A DNA stretch of 64,000 nt from Progne subis subis (GCA_022316685.1 JAKJHU010000464.1:62001-126000), one strand, 5' to 3'; shown: positions 22,991 through 34,929, counted from the stretch's first letter. Numbers and translations are program-made. Notes: generated by a model from the letters alone, not told the origin.

Positions 22991-24525
22991 CATTTACAGA
23001 GACTCCAGAACTGTAACTTTGGGTGGTCAGTCTCTCTGCTGGGAGGCTCCTAAAGGGCCTTCAGCCACTCCTCAGCCCGGGACAGCTCCAGCATCACCTT
23101 TGCAGGGCCCAGCAGGGCTCTCCTGAGCTGCCCTTGCCCCTGCAGACAGAGCCTGCCCCAGGCAGGGCCCTGCAGACAGGCAGGTTTCTGTAGGGCCGGG
23201 CCCAGGGCACAGAGGGTGGGATGGGCTCTGTGAGCGCTGGCAGGGACAAGGCTCCTCTCAGCAGGGAAATGTCAGGCACAGGGAGATGCTGGGGAAGGAG
23301 AGGGGGCTGAACAGAGCAGTGCTGGGGGCAGGAGGGCACTGTTGGTGTGTGGGAGGTGCTGTGCACAGCTGGCTACGGGAACACTGTCCTGAGTGCCCGG
23401 CTGTCTGTGCCCTGCCCTCCCAGGCACAGCACCACAACATCTTCTCTTGTTTCTGCCCTCCCCTGATCTTGTCACTGTCATCTGGAGCTCTCAGGGAGGC
23501 TCTGGCATTTGCAGCAGCTGAGTCAGGCACTGCCCTTGGGATTGCTGCCAGGCAGCTGTGTCCATGGGAATGGGGTGGCCAAGCTTGCCTGTCACCTGTG
23601 GGGCTGTGGGCAAAGCAGTCCATGGGAAAGGGGAATGAGCTGAGCCCTTCCCTGAGATCCCATCATGGGCACACACCAGGGATTTCCTTGCTGTGTCCTT
23701 CCAAGCTCTGAGCTGCCCTCCTGGCTGCAAATCTGTGCCACAGCCTCTGGGAGTTCCCTGAAGTCCCACGGGGAAGTGCAGAGATGCCAGAGCTGAGGAA
23801 ATGCTGTTGGGTTTGCCAAGGGAGCCGTGAGTGTCCTTGGCAGAAGGGGGTGCTGAGCCCTTGCCCAGAGACCTTTGGAGACGCTGAGACATTCAGGGAT
23901 CCCTCTGCTCTGGGCAGGGTCTGGTTTATCCAGGGTGACACGGGACTGTGATTGTGCTCTGATTGCAGCCAAAGCTGCAAATCCAGGGCAGTTGGGAACA
24001 AGCCCATCCACCCCTCACCTTCCCTAAGCCACAGGGAATCCTTTGCCTCTCACTCTCAGTGATAAAGTCTGAGTGCAGCAGAAATGCTGGGGATTTCTGA
24101 CACCAGAGAACCAGGAATGATGTGTGTGCAGGAAAATAATGGCTAAAATTCCTTCCTGCTCCCCATGCCCTTTAGAAGTTGAGTGCAGATGCTACCAAGC
24201 CTGCTTGCATTAGGAGTGATTCCACTGACAAATCCTGAAGATCCAGCCTTGTCCCTCTGCCACAATGCCACAAACCCAGGGCAGCAGGGCAGGGATGGCT
24301 CCTGGAGAGCCCCACACACAGGCTGGCTGCTCCTGGCACACTCAGACCGCACAACTGGAGCTCAGGCAGGGACCTGGGTGAAGGTTTTTCCAGAGCAGGA
24401 ACAAGGGAGGGGTGAGTAACAGAGGGACAGTCTACAGGGAATGGCCCAGGTTTGGCTCAAAGCAGCCTCTGCTGACTTGTCACTGTCCTTTATCCATGAC
24501 AGGTCCCCATGGGCAGGCACAGCAA
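22991..24525. other. Non-coding flank upstream of olfactory receptor pseudogene 2
   Basis: No supportable gene. Frames of 100-140 codons on both strands coincide with GC-rich DNA and lack domain signatures. Parts resemble the flank of receptor copy 1. Confidence 0.5.
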
Positions 24526-25460
24526 ATGTCCAACAGCAGCAGCTCCATCAGCCACTTCCTCCTGCTGCCATTGGCAGACACGCGGCAGCTGCAGCTCCTG
24601 CACTTCTGCCTCTTCCTGGGCATCTCCCTGGCTGCCCTCCTGGCCAACGGCCTCATCATCAGCGCCGCAGCCTGCGGCCACCTCCTGCACACGCCCATGT
24701 TCTTCTTCCTGCTCAGCCTGGCCCTCACCGACCTGGCCTCCATCCTCACCACTGTGCCCAAAGCCATGCACAATTCCCTCTGGGACACCAGGAACATCTC
24801 CTACACAGGATGTGCTGCACAGGCCTTTTCTTTCCTTCTTGATGTCAGCAGAGTACTCTCTCCTGACCATCATGTGCTACGACCGCTACGTGTCCATCTG
24901 CAAACCCCTGCACTACGGGACCCTCCTGGGCAGCAGAGCTTGTGCCCACATGGCAGCAGCTGCCTGGGCCAGTGCCTTTCTCAATGCTCTCATGCACACG
25001 GCCAATACATTTTCCCTGCCCCTGTGCCATGGCAATGCCCTGGGCCAGTTCTTCTGTGAAATCCACACAGATCCTCAAACTCTCCTGCTCCAAATCCCAC
25101 CTCAGGGAACTGGGGCTTCTTGTATTTTCCATCTCTTTAGCATTTGGTTGTTTTGTGTTCATTGCTTTCTCCTATGTGCAGATCTTCAGGGCTGTGCTGA
25201 GGATCCCCTCTGAGCAGGGGCGGCACAAAGCCTTTTCCACCTGCCTCCCTCACCTGGCCGTGGTCTCTCTGTTCCTCAGCACTGTCATGTTTTCCTACCT
25301 GAAGCCCCCCTCCATCTCCTCCCCATCCCTGGATCTGGCCCTGTCAGTTCTGTACTCGGTGGTGCCTCCAGCCCTGAACCCCCTCATCTACAGCCTGAGG
25401 AACCAGGAGCTCAAAGCTGCAGTGTGGAGACTGAGGACTGGATGGTGTCAGGGACATTAA
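24526..25460 (+). pseudogene. Olfactory receptor pseudogene, OR14-like (copy 2)
   Basis: Paralogue of 5151-6085 with high identity. The ATG at 24526 gives MSNSSSSISHF. TM1 (GISLAALLANG), TM2 (PMFFFLLSLAL), MCYDRYVSICKPLHY, KAFSTCLPHLAVVSLF and NPLIYSLRNQE are all present, but in three reading frames. Breaks: a net 2-base loss in TM3 between about 24815 and 24850 (compared with copy 1), and a 1-base insertion at about 25063-25070 in the second extracellular loop. The stop is at 25458-25460. The regions broken in copy 1 are intact here and vice versa, so the two copies decayed independently after duplication. Confidence 0.9.
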
Positions 25461-25830
25461 ACTGCTGGCCAATTCTGAAAATCACTTGTAATAAAAGTCA
25501 TCTTTGATACTTCTTGATGGTTTCATTTTGGAGGTTCTTTTTCTTTGTTTTACTCCTTTAATCTTCTCCTCAAATATATGTCATTGTTTGTGCCATTTCT
25601 CATTTTGTTTCTCTCCACCTTCCCTGTGGCCACAGACTGTGCCCATGAGGGGCTGCACTGTTGGTGACTTTAAAGGAACTAAGGGATCCCAGCCAAGTTT
25701 CTGCAGAGATCCCCCTTTTGTTCCCTCCTCTGGAGCTGCAGCAGCAATGTCTGTGTGCAGAGCTGGGGGCAGATCAGTGCTGGCACAGCAGCTGTGCCCA
25801 GGAGCAGCAGCACACAAAGACCTTCCTGGT
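25461..25830. repeat. 3' flank duplicated with olfactory receptor 2
   Basis: Aligns with 6086-6460, including the AATAAA near 25490. See that entry. Confidence 0.7.
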
Positions 25831-27274
25831 GCTATGCCCTGGGCCAGGAGGGATTGTGCCACCAGAGCTGAGCCATATTTCTTCTCCCAGGCAGCTTTAG
25901 CGCACAGAACATGGAGAAGGCATACCTGACACTCAGCTTTCTGCAGTCCTCCAGAAGGATTCTGTGTGTGAAGCAGTCTGGGAGCAGGGTTTATGTGTGA
26001 GGGGAGGGGAATTCAGAGCTCTTTTCTCCCCTGTGGGCTGAGGGTCTGCATTTCCGATGGCCCTGCAGCTGCCAAAGGGGCATTTTTCACTCAGCTGAGA
26101 ACAGTTCTGCTGAAAGCCTGTCCTAAACCTGCTTTTCCTGCAAATGTGCCCAATGAGCCCTCATTTTTGCAGCCCCAGGTCTTGTGTGGGTGCAGGTATG
26201 AAGGATGGAACAGCTCTGCTAGGGGGAAGTACTTTTTCTTCTTTGTTTTTATTTGTAGGGTTGCTTGCTTGTTTTTATTCATGGTTTGATGTTTGTTTGA
26301 TTAATTTTGTTGTTGTTGTTGTTTGTTTTGTTGTTTCTTTTTGTTGCGTTTGTTTTTCTTGTTCCAGGGTTCTTTTGGAGGGTAGGATTTCTCTATTTTG
26401 ATATGGGGTTTTTTGTTATTGTTTGGGGGGTTTTTTTGAGGGTTTTTTTTGGTTCCTATTTATTAACTCCCCCTGTCAGCTCTGGGCAGAGCTCTGTACT
26501 TCTATCTGACACTTGCCTGTGGCACTGTGGAGCTGGCCAGGGGGACCTTCCCCGAGCTGTGTGCACAGCAATGCACATCAGCCCAGGCCGGGGGTGCTCA
26601 GTGCCCGCTCAGTTTTGCTGTCTGGCTGTGGCTCTGGACGCTTCCCTTGGAGCGTCTCCAGGCAGGGAACGTTGGAGCTGTCCCCACCGTGGTGTCACAG
26701 AGAGGGGAACGCTGGGGCTGTGCCGCTCCTGCCCCGGCCCCAAGAGCTCTGCCAGCGCCTGGAGGAGACACAAAGGCTGAGCCCAAGGAGAGAACTGCAG
26801 AAGGGCTGAGCTGGGAGGGAGGCAGCGGGATCATGGAGTCCAGGCCCTGGCCCTGCACAGACAGCCCAACAGTGGCAGCCTGGGCATTCCCGGGAGCGGT
26901 ATCCAAAGGCTCCTGGAGCTGTGGCTGCCTCAGAGCTGTGAACATTGCAGTGGCCGCAGAGCTCTGGGGAAAGGTCCCGGCCCTGGCTTGGGGCTGGGCC
27001 AGAGCCCAGGGAGCAAATGAACTTGCAGCTGCTGCCCCAGAGCAGGGAAGAGCAGGAATTGCTGCCTGGGAGAGACTCTTGCCAAGGGCCTGCAGCACCA
27101 GGACACAGGCCATGGCTGGGCACTGCTTGGGGCCAGGGTGAGCTGGGGACGTGGGGATGGACTTGTTCCCTGGGAGGGCGGTGGCCCTGGCACAGAGTGG
27201 GAGGAAAAGCTGCAGCTGTCCTGGAATGGCTGGAAGTGTGCAAGGGCTGGTTGGAGGGGACTTGGTGGCCAGAA
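25831..27274. other. Non-coding host sequence
   Basis: No gene is recognised. The stretch 26230-26460 is T/G-rich low complexity (repeated 'ttgttgttgtt' and 'gggttttttt'). The stretch 26500-27250 is GC-rich with frames open on both strands. A weak CR1-like tail ('gctgagctgggagggaggcag...gatcatggagtccagg') lies at about 26806-26850. Confidence 0.5.
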
Positions 27275-27363
27275 GGGATGGGATGGGATGGGATGGGATG
27301 GGATGGGATGGGATGGGATGGGATGGGATGGGATGGGATGGGATGGGATGGGATGGGATGGGG
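27275..27363 (+). repeat. (GGGAT)n microsatellite
   Basis: About 17 uninterrupted copies of GGGAT. Runs of three G spaced by two bases meet the pattern for a G-quadruplex on the plus strand. Confidence 0.97.
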
Positions 27364-27644
27364 CAGTGTAATGTGGGGATTGCAGTGTGGGGGTGGTAGT
27401 AAAGTTGGGAGGAGTAGGGATTGCAATGGGGGTATGGGTGGTTTTGGGCTCATGGAGTAGGGGAGTAGAGGGAGGGAAAGCAAGAAGCAGTTTTTAAAGG
27501 CTGCTGGTGCTTTTAGGAATTTTGAGGCCTGGAAGTGTCTGTGGGAGGTTGCAGTGAAATTGGGAAGGCTGAGTTTGAGGTGCTATGCTGTGCGGGCTGA
27601 GGTGGAGTGTCAGTGATTTTGGGATTGTAAAGGCACTTGCTCCC

Positions 27645-28352
27645 AAAAAGAAAGAAAGAAAGAAAGAAAGAAAGAAATGAAAGAAAGAAAGAAAAGAAAA
27701 GAAAAGAAAAAGAAAAGAAAAGAAAAGAAAAGAAAAGAAAAGAAAGAAAAGAAAAGAAAAGAAAAGAAAAGAAAAGAAAAGAAAGAAAAGAAAAGAAAAG
27801 AAAAAGAAAAGAAAGAAAAAGAAAAGAAAAAGAAAAAGAAAAGAAAAGAAAGAAAAGAAAGAAAGAGAAAAGAAAAGGAAAAGAAAAGAAGAAAAGAAAA
27901 GAAAAGAAAAGAAAAAGAAAAGAAAAGAAAGAAAAGAAAAGAAAAGAAAAGAAAAGAAAAGAAAAGAAAAGAAAAGAAAAGAAAAAGAAAAGAAAAGAAA
28001 GAGAAAAGAGAAAGGAAAAGAAAGAGAAAAGAAAGAAAAGAAAAAAGAAAAGAAAAGAAAAGAAAAGAAAAAGAAAAGAAAAGAAAAGAAAGGAAAAAGA
28101 AAGAAAGAAAAGAAAAGAAAAGAAAAGAAAAGAAAAGAAAAGAAAAGAAAAGAAAAGAAAAGAAAAGAAAAGAAAAGAAAAGAAAAGAAAAGAAAAGAAA
28201 AGAAAAGAAAAGAAAGAAAGAAAAGAAAAGAAAGAAAAGAAAAGAAAAGAAAAAGAAGAAAAGAAGAAAAGAAGAAGAAAAGAAAGAAAGAAAAGAAAGA
28301 AAGAAAGAAAGAAAGAAGAAGGAAAAAGGAAGGAAGGAAGGAAGAAGGAGGG
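27645..28352. repeat. ~700-bp (GAAA)n/(GAAAA)n polypurine tract
   Basis: Almost pure A/G on the plus strand, mixing GAAA, GAAAA and a few GGAA units, with a single T near 27677. The right end (AAGGAAGG...) abuts the outer edge of the class I ERV 3' LTR at 28354. The apparent frames of about 250 Lys/Glu/Arg codons and the opposite Phe/Ser/Leu frame are products of the repeat, not genes. Confidence 0.98.
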
Positions 28353-28353
28353 T

Positions 28354-29178
28354 TTTAAGTGGAGCTCTATATGTCTTATTTAATAAGCACAAAGTTGAAT
28401 TTTGCAGCAATGCAATTTTATTTAAGTAGCATTTTATAATCAACATATACAAAAAATTGGGCAGTGATTAATTAAAGATAAGTACTGTTCAGATAATGCA
28501 TAAGCAAAACTGACCAGGGTACGGAGGGGGGCTTCTCACCCTACCTCATGAAAACAAAGTAATCCAAGTTAAACTTATATATTGTATGCTAATACATATT
28601 CATTAATATTTCTCATGAATCTCCTTTATCTCAATTCTTAAAATCTATGTCACTATACTATAGCTCATGCTCCACTTGTTGTTAGGGGGTCTTTTGGCTT
28701 TTTGGTGGTCTTCTTCAGATGAAGGCTCATCATCTTCCTCTCCTCCTATGAATAACCTTACTGATTGTGCGCGCTCTAAGTTTTGTTATACATAATTAAG
28801 CATTATGTTCAAAAAGTAATTATTTCATCGGTCAAACCACCACCCAACTCCATACCTTGGAATAGTCCTGGCTTTGTCCATCTCAAGGCCAGTTCTATCT
28901 TAAGACATCCTGTATCCCATCACATCTGCAAAGGGCCCATCTCCCTACCTTGGAGTAGTCCCAGCTTTGGTCAATCCAGCTTTGAAACTCTTGCTTATCT
29001 CAAACTGCATCCTGTATCTTATTTTTCTCATGTAGCATCTGCCAAGGGGCCCATCTGCTTCTGTAACACTACTCACATCTGCTTTTTCTTTTACTACTTT
29101 ATAACAAATTTTCTAAAATATATATTTTTAAAATATTGATACAGTTACAATTAGCATAAATCATTTTCACTTATTACA
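28354..29178 (-). repeat. 3' LTR of class I ERV
   Basis: On the minus strand it starts TGTAATAAGTG at 29178, right after a polypurine tract. A TATA-like TTATAAAATG lies near 28432, with AATAAA signals near 28415 and 28385. U3 holds two ~100-bp direct repeats (about 28854-28950 and 28951-29055), each with 'ccttggaatagtcc'-like and 'gatgggccc'-type motifs; duplicated U3 blocks usually act as enhancers. The U5 edge is blurred by the polypurine tract. Confidence 0.7.
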
Positions 29179-29198
29179 ATTTCCCCAGTTTCTCTTTT
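29179..29198 (-). promoter_or_regulatory. Polypurine tract of class I ERV
   Basis: On the minus strand AAAGAGAAACTGGGGAAAT immediately precedes the LTR start TGTAATAAG, the normal layout for plus-strand priming. Confidence 0.75.
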
Positions 29199-29243
29199 TA
29201 ATCATATTGATTCATGCTTTTTAATTAAAACTGAATCTCGATT

Positions 29244-31345
29244 TCATCTATATTCCAAATAATCCAGGTTTTCATGCTCTCTCATTTCAGCCTCTAATTT
29301 TTCTAACATCTCCCATGCTTCACCAAACTTTTCGCATTCCTTCTCAAATTTGGTTGACATCTCTTGTGCTAGAGTAGTCTCTTTATGTTCAGTCAACATC
29401 TCTTCGGGTCCTTTCTTTTGAGTGTGAGTAAGTTTAGCTTTTAATATCAGCAAAGAATCTGGTTTCCCTTTTGCTGCCAATTCTGGATCAATGGGCATTG
29501 CTGTCATTTGCATTCCTTGTATCACTGGGTGGATTAGTCTAATAAGACATGGAATCATGCATGGTAAGAATAACAATCCTAATCTAGAACATAACAGCAT
29601 AAATCCCACCTTCTTCCACCAGACTCCTCCAAAGAGGTTATCCCACCAATCCGTTTTTGGAATAGAATTCCACTTTTGAACAGGTATGTGTGCCATCCTT
29701 TTAATTTCCAGCAAGTTTTGTGATGGCTTCCCCATGATCATCTCTCTCCACACAGCACTCAGATTCATTAAAACTTCCTCAAACTCCCCCTTCTTCAGCC
29801 AACAGATAATCTAGGGCAATTCTGGTTTGATATACAAATGCTCACATTTGTGAATGCTGCTTGGCCAGTAACTTTAGGGCATCAGAAGTATGGTTTGATA
29901 CAACCTCCACTCCTGCCTGGAGTCTTATCAACCAATTCAATAGATAAATTGGGGTCCTATATCCCCAAGATCCACCCTCAGCCCAAGTTGCTGGGTCATA
30001 ATATGCTATGATTCTTTCTGCAGGCCGTTTGTCTTCCCCCCATTCCTGGTTTCCCCCTGCCTTTGGGAAGTTGAGGTTAAATCTCTTTTATTCCTTTCTA
30101 GAGTCTCATCAAGTGGTGTTCCCAGCATATTGCTCCTAGACCTTGGTATGACGAAGAAGGAGGGTCGTATAACTCCTAAGGTACAGGTTCCTCCACTTTT
30201 GAGGTAATTCACTCTATGCTCATTGCCCACAAATGCAATATATTCCATCAGGGGCTTTCCATTTTCTATCTGTTTTTTTCTGGTTGTTCCCAGTAGGATT
30301 TTTGGTTTTTTGGATTGGTAGGGGTTAGCTCCAGGACTTTTATGCCAGCACAAATCAGTTTGATTATTCCACTCACAATTCATTTCTTTGTTATTCCCCA
30401 ATACCCAGTAAAAGATTTTGGTTGCCAGGTCTTAGTTTTATTATTCGAATGAACTACTAAGTAGATATACAAGGAGTATATCCTACTACTTCATTATTTC
30501 CTTCCTTCTCAAGTTATACGGACTGTTCCAATTACTTGATAACTCAAAATCCATCCTTGAGGTGGTTTTAATGTCTTGGAAATTTGAGTATGATTCCATT
30601 TTAAAAATTGTTCTGGAGCTAGACTCTCACCTCTCCACAGCCATCTTTCAGCCATTCAAGTCCCCCACAGATCCAGCATTTGGATAATCCTAATTCTGTA
30701 GCAATTTCTTGCATCAAAGCTACAAAAAGGTTCTTAGTTGAGGTTGTCAAATCCCAGTTGCTATACTGCTTTAATTGTTCATACAGCTTATCTTCCTTTA
30801 ATTCTTTCCCTATGGCCTTTTTACATTTTTTTTGTTTCTTTTGGGTTTTCTTCTTTTTTCCTTAGTGCTGTACCTCCTATACCTATACTTGGATCATTCC
30901 CATTCTCATCTTTCTCAAAACAAACAAAAAAAATTCATACTTAGGACAGATTTGATCGCTATAAGGATAAGGAGCTGGTCCATTAAATGCTAAATTTTTC
31001 CCTGCCCAATCCAGTTTTCTATTTTTAACACAAACATCTATAAAATTGCTGTGATCATAGCAGGCAGCATTAACATATGGATATGCCACAAACACAAATT
31101 CCATCTTGTCCTTGACCCACATGGACTGATGGCATTTATTACAGGGATCAACATTATTGGGACTTTGGTTTTGCATCAATTTTTCTCTCATTGCACTTGT
31201 GCTGCTTGTTTTATTATTGTTTGTTCCTGCATTGCTCATTCCCTTCTCTCATGGACTCTGTCCAGAGTGGCTTCATAGGTTTGGCCAGATGCCAAGGGCA
31301 TCACCACAAACACAGTGAAAATAATCCTCAGGAGTTTTGACTTTC
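29244..31345 (-). pseudogene. env: Class I ERV env, broken
   Basis: A leader-like hydrophobic stretch (IIFTVFVVMPLASG, about 31320-31275) is followed by surface-subunit pieces (open at 31239-30883 and 30401-30006, with several Cys and N-glycosylation sites). A furin-type site RNKR at 30084-30095 marks the SU/TM boundary. In the TM subunit, ALDYLLAEEGGV (about 29810) is the conserved region next to the immunosuppressive-like segment, and a membrane anchor follows (LLCSRLGLLFLPCMIPCL, about 29590) with a ~110-residue cytoplasmic tail that is open to 29244. Stops and shifts occur around 30400-30880, 29850 and 29770; the CX6CC motif after the GGV segment is destroyed. The protein would mediate entry in an intact virus; here it is non-functional. 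Confidence 0.88.
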
Positions 31346-31893
31346 TACCATCCTCAAGGCCCTTTGGGTTGCACAAGGGCCAAGATGTCAGGATTCTTGG
31401 CAGCAAAGTTTATATCCTGGGATCTAGTCACTGGTGCATTTGGTCTCACTGGTACCCTTGGCCTCATGTTTGTTTCAAGGATGGCACAGATTACTCACAG
31501 TTCTCGCAGCACTGCCCTCCCTCCCTCTCTCTCTTCCTCTGGGTTAGTCAGCTACTTCTTCTTTTAGACTAAACCAGTAAAGCTCTGGAGATGTGCCAAC
31601 CACGATAAGATTTGCTTTTTCACTACTTCAGGTAACAACCTGATTTGTTGGTAGCTTTTTGCTCCAAAGTTGGGGATTATTATTAAGTCTTCATCACCAC
31701 CAATAGGCACATTCGCAATGCCAATTCACGTAAGAAATGTGTCTATAGCGTGGCACACAAATTCCTTCTCCACAGCAACTGTTAATGATGATACACTGGT
31801 CTATAATATTATGAATCGTTTGCTCTCTCACCTGATCAAAAGCTAATATAGTAAAAACTCATTGGTCTAAATTTTCTATTATTTGGACCATTG

Positions 31894-32322
31894 CTAAAAG
31901 GTTCCATCTTCATATCTCAAAGTTGTTCCAAAAAAATCACTGGAAAAGCTTTTTAAAGTTAACTGTTCATGGACACCATCTAAGCAAGTTAAACAAATCA
32001 ATTGTCTCTCTCTTTCTTCTGCTCTTGTTACTCTCCACCACAAATTAAGGCAAAGCGTACAAATAACACAAACCCATGGGCGACACTCTAAGCCATGCTT
32101 AGTACACTCCCAGTGTGTTACTTGTTCTTGGACTCTTTTAGTAACAGGTGTTTCCAGTCTCTTTTTCTGGAATTGCAGTTCCTCCTTGAAATCTGTTAGT
32201 GTTAGTCACTGAGGGCCTCTTAAAAGATTTTCAATCTGTTCAGGCTGTTCCCATTGATCAAGGAAGTGTCTAATCCCTTCCCACTGGCATTGTTCTGCCT
32301 CCAAACTCAATGGAGTTGCCAT
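31894..32322 (-). pseudogene. Unrecognised Cys-rich frame between pol and env of the class I ERV
   Basis: From ATG at 32322 the frame runs 142 codons to TAG at 31896-31894, with one internal TGA at 32208-32206 (codon 39). The N-terminal part is acidic/helical (MATPLSLEAEQ; EQPEQIENLL). The C-terminal part is basic then Cys-rich, with CVIC, CTLC (overlapping) and, about 20 residues on, CLTC, a spacing that suggests a metal-binding fold. I cannot assign a family. It lies where gammaretroviruses have the end of integrase and the start of env, so it could be an accessory gene or an extended env leader. The single stop over 142 codons, in a decayed element, suggests it was once coding. Confidence 0.5.
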
Positions 32323-32559
32323 CAACAGCCAATCCAGAATGCCTAATTTTTCTAATAAATTAAAGTTAGTTGCAATTACAAAACACAAACATTTAATTGT
32401 TAACTATCAAATGAGTTTTATAACCTGAACAGGTTAAGCAAGACAATTTATCTTTTTCTGTTGTTTCTGGGTATCCTACTATATCCACATCTTACTTTCA
32501 TTATCCTTTGTTGTTCTTGCCTTTTTCTGCCGTTTGAACTGTGGTTTTGTCACGGAGAA

Positions 32560-34900
32560 TTCATTGTCCCTCTTTTAAAGTTGCTCCTAGGTTTTTCATG
32601 GCTTCTACTTCTGTTAAAGAAAAGTGTGGTACTTGATTTTGTGTTCCTGCTTCCTGAAAAGTCATAATTACATTGCTGTTTTCCCTCAGGGCAGCTTTCT
32701 TCGCTTTATCATCAGCTAAATCGTTCCTTTTTGTTTTAATCTTTCTCCCCCTCTGGTGGCCTTTCACATGAACCACTGCTATCTTTTTTGGACTCTTCAA
32801 AGCTTTAAGAATTTGAATTATCAATCCTTGGTGCACTAATCCTTTTTTTTTTTTTTTTTTTTTGAGTGTTTATAAGTCCCCTTTCTTTCCAAATTTTTCT
32901 AAATGTATGCACTACCCCAAAGGCATAGTTTGAGTCGGTGTATACGGTCCCTTCTCGATCCTTTAATAACAGCAATGCACAGAATAATGCATAGAGTTCA
33001 CAGGCTTGTGCTGAGCAGGACGGGCTAAGGGGACCAGATTCTTTTACTTCCAGTTTTTCTCCATGAATTATGGCATACCCAGATTTCCTTCTTCTGTCTA
33101 CCACTCGGGATGTTCCATCTATAAATAATTTTTCCCCTCTTTTTAATTCTTGTTCTCTTAAATCTGGGTGGTTTTTTTATTTGTAACTCTATGACCTCTG
33201 TGCAATCATGTATTAATTCTTCCCCTGGGTCTCCATAAAGGAACTGATTGGGGCTTTGTATATTTGTCACTCTCAGCTCTAATTCTGGAGAGTCTATCAA
33301 GATAGCCTCATATTTTAATATTCTGCTATGTTAACCATGTTTTGGCTTCTTTAGCAAGGATTTCCCTAATATTGTGCGGTGTGTACACTTCCAGTGGTGC
33401 CCCAAATGTTACCTTTCGGGCTTCTTCTACTAACACAGCAGTGACTACCAGAGCTTGCAGGCATGTTGGCCAACTCTTACTAATTGGATCCAATAATTTG
33501 GAATAATATCCTACTGGCTTTCGGCTTCCTGCCTAATCTTGAGTCAATACTTCATAAGCCATTTGATCAACTGTATTAAGAAATGATTGAAAAGGCTTGT
33601 CTAAATTGGGAAGACTCAGTACAGGAGCTTGCAGCAGGGCTTCTTCAACTTGCTCAATTTTTTCTTGATCCCTTTCATCCCATTTCAAGTGATTGGTAGT
33701 TAATTTCTCATATAGAAATTTTACTTTTCTACTAAACACTACTTTCTCTTGCCTACAATAACCCAAAAGACCCAAAAACTGCTTTATTTTCTTTTAGACT
33801 TTGGGGGTCCCATGTTCAATATTCCTGGAACCCTTTCAGGGTCTAGCTTTTTCTTTTGCTTACTAATCCAATGACCTAAACACTGCACTTCTGACTCTAC
33901 AAACTGCAATTTTGACTTTGATATCTTCAGCCCGTTTTCTCCCAGAAAATTTAGAAGCTTAATAGTACCCTTTCTAGCTTCCTCTTCAGTTTCTCCTGCT
34001 ACTAACAAATCATCTACATACTGTAGCAGCTTAATTCCTTTGGGTAACTCAAAGGACTTCCAAAGATTTTCTAACGCCCTCCCAAAAAGATTCGGTGCCT
34101 CTGTAAAACCTTGCGGTAGCACCGTTCACCTTAATTGCTCTCTCCTACCTGTATCTGGGTCCTCCTACTCAAAGGCAATCCCTACTGCCCTCATCCAGAG
34201 GGCAAGTTCAAAAGGCATCCTTTAAATCCACGACACTGTACCAAATGTAATTAGGAGGATCTGGCTTAGCTACTCCTGGAAAGCGGGTAATGGTTCTTTG
34301 ATTTACCGCTCTGAGATCCTGGACTAGTCGGTAGCTACCATCAGGCTTCTTTACCGGCAGGATGGGGGTATGATGTGGTGACACACAGGACTCCAACACC
34401 CCCTGATGTACTCAATTCTCAACGACCGGTTTCAATCCTTCCGACCTTCCAGTGATATCGGATATTGTTTTACTCGAATGGGGATTTCTGGGTTCTGTAT
34501 TTCAATGCTAATGGGCTGAATGTTTAATTTTCCTACTTCACCAGTATACCACACTGTGTCACTAATCTCGAAATTATCTTTTTTGGTTAAAGAATAGATT
34601 TTAAGTTTTCCTTCACAGAGTGTTATTTTAATCCTCAAGGCTATTATTAAGGCCCTTCCTAATAAATTATTATCAGCCTCTGGTATTAATAACAAATCAT
34701 TCAGTCCAAAATTTTATATCCGATTCAATCTGCACATTTTTAAATACAGGAATCTGAAAAACTTCTCCTTTAACCCCAATTCCTGGGACATGTTCACGAC
34801 TTGCTTCACATCCTTGTGGTAGTTTTCTTAACTGTGGACCTAGTAGCTTCTGTGTCCACCAAAAATGTGATTTCTTCCTTTTGAGGACCTATTTTCAGTT
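32560..34900 (-). pseudogene. pol: Class I ERV protease-RT-RNase H, broken; integrase missing
   Basis: The protease region reads FLVDTEATRSTV near 34865: the usual catalytic DTG is DTE, an inactivating change. Reverse transcriptase pieces include PVKKPDGSYRLVQDLRAVNQ (34330) and the active site LLQYVDDLLVAGE (about 34000), followed by connection sequence to 33533. RNase H shows SAQACELYAL, YTDSNYAFGVVH (about 32930) and HVKGHQRG (about 32770). The integrase N-terminus starts (LTEVEAMKNLGATLKEGQ) and then stops at 32561, and no HHCC or DDE core follows. Many stops and shifts are present. Copying could only have occurred before these losses or in trans. Confidence 0.9.
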
Positions 34901-34929
34901 TTATCAAGGGCTATTCTAGGTGTTCAGTC

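Noticed and set aside
26230..26780. A 157-codon plus-strand frame
   Set aside because: Starts in T/G low-complexity DNA and runs into GC-rich DNA; no protein features beyond composition.
27637..28452. Frames of about 250-280 codons (Lys/Glu/Arg-rich and Phe/Ser/Leu-rich)
   Set aside because: Direct translation of the GAAA/GAAAA repeat; not genes.
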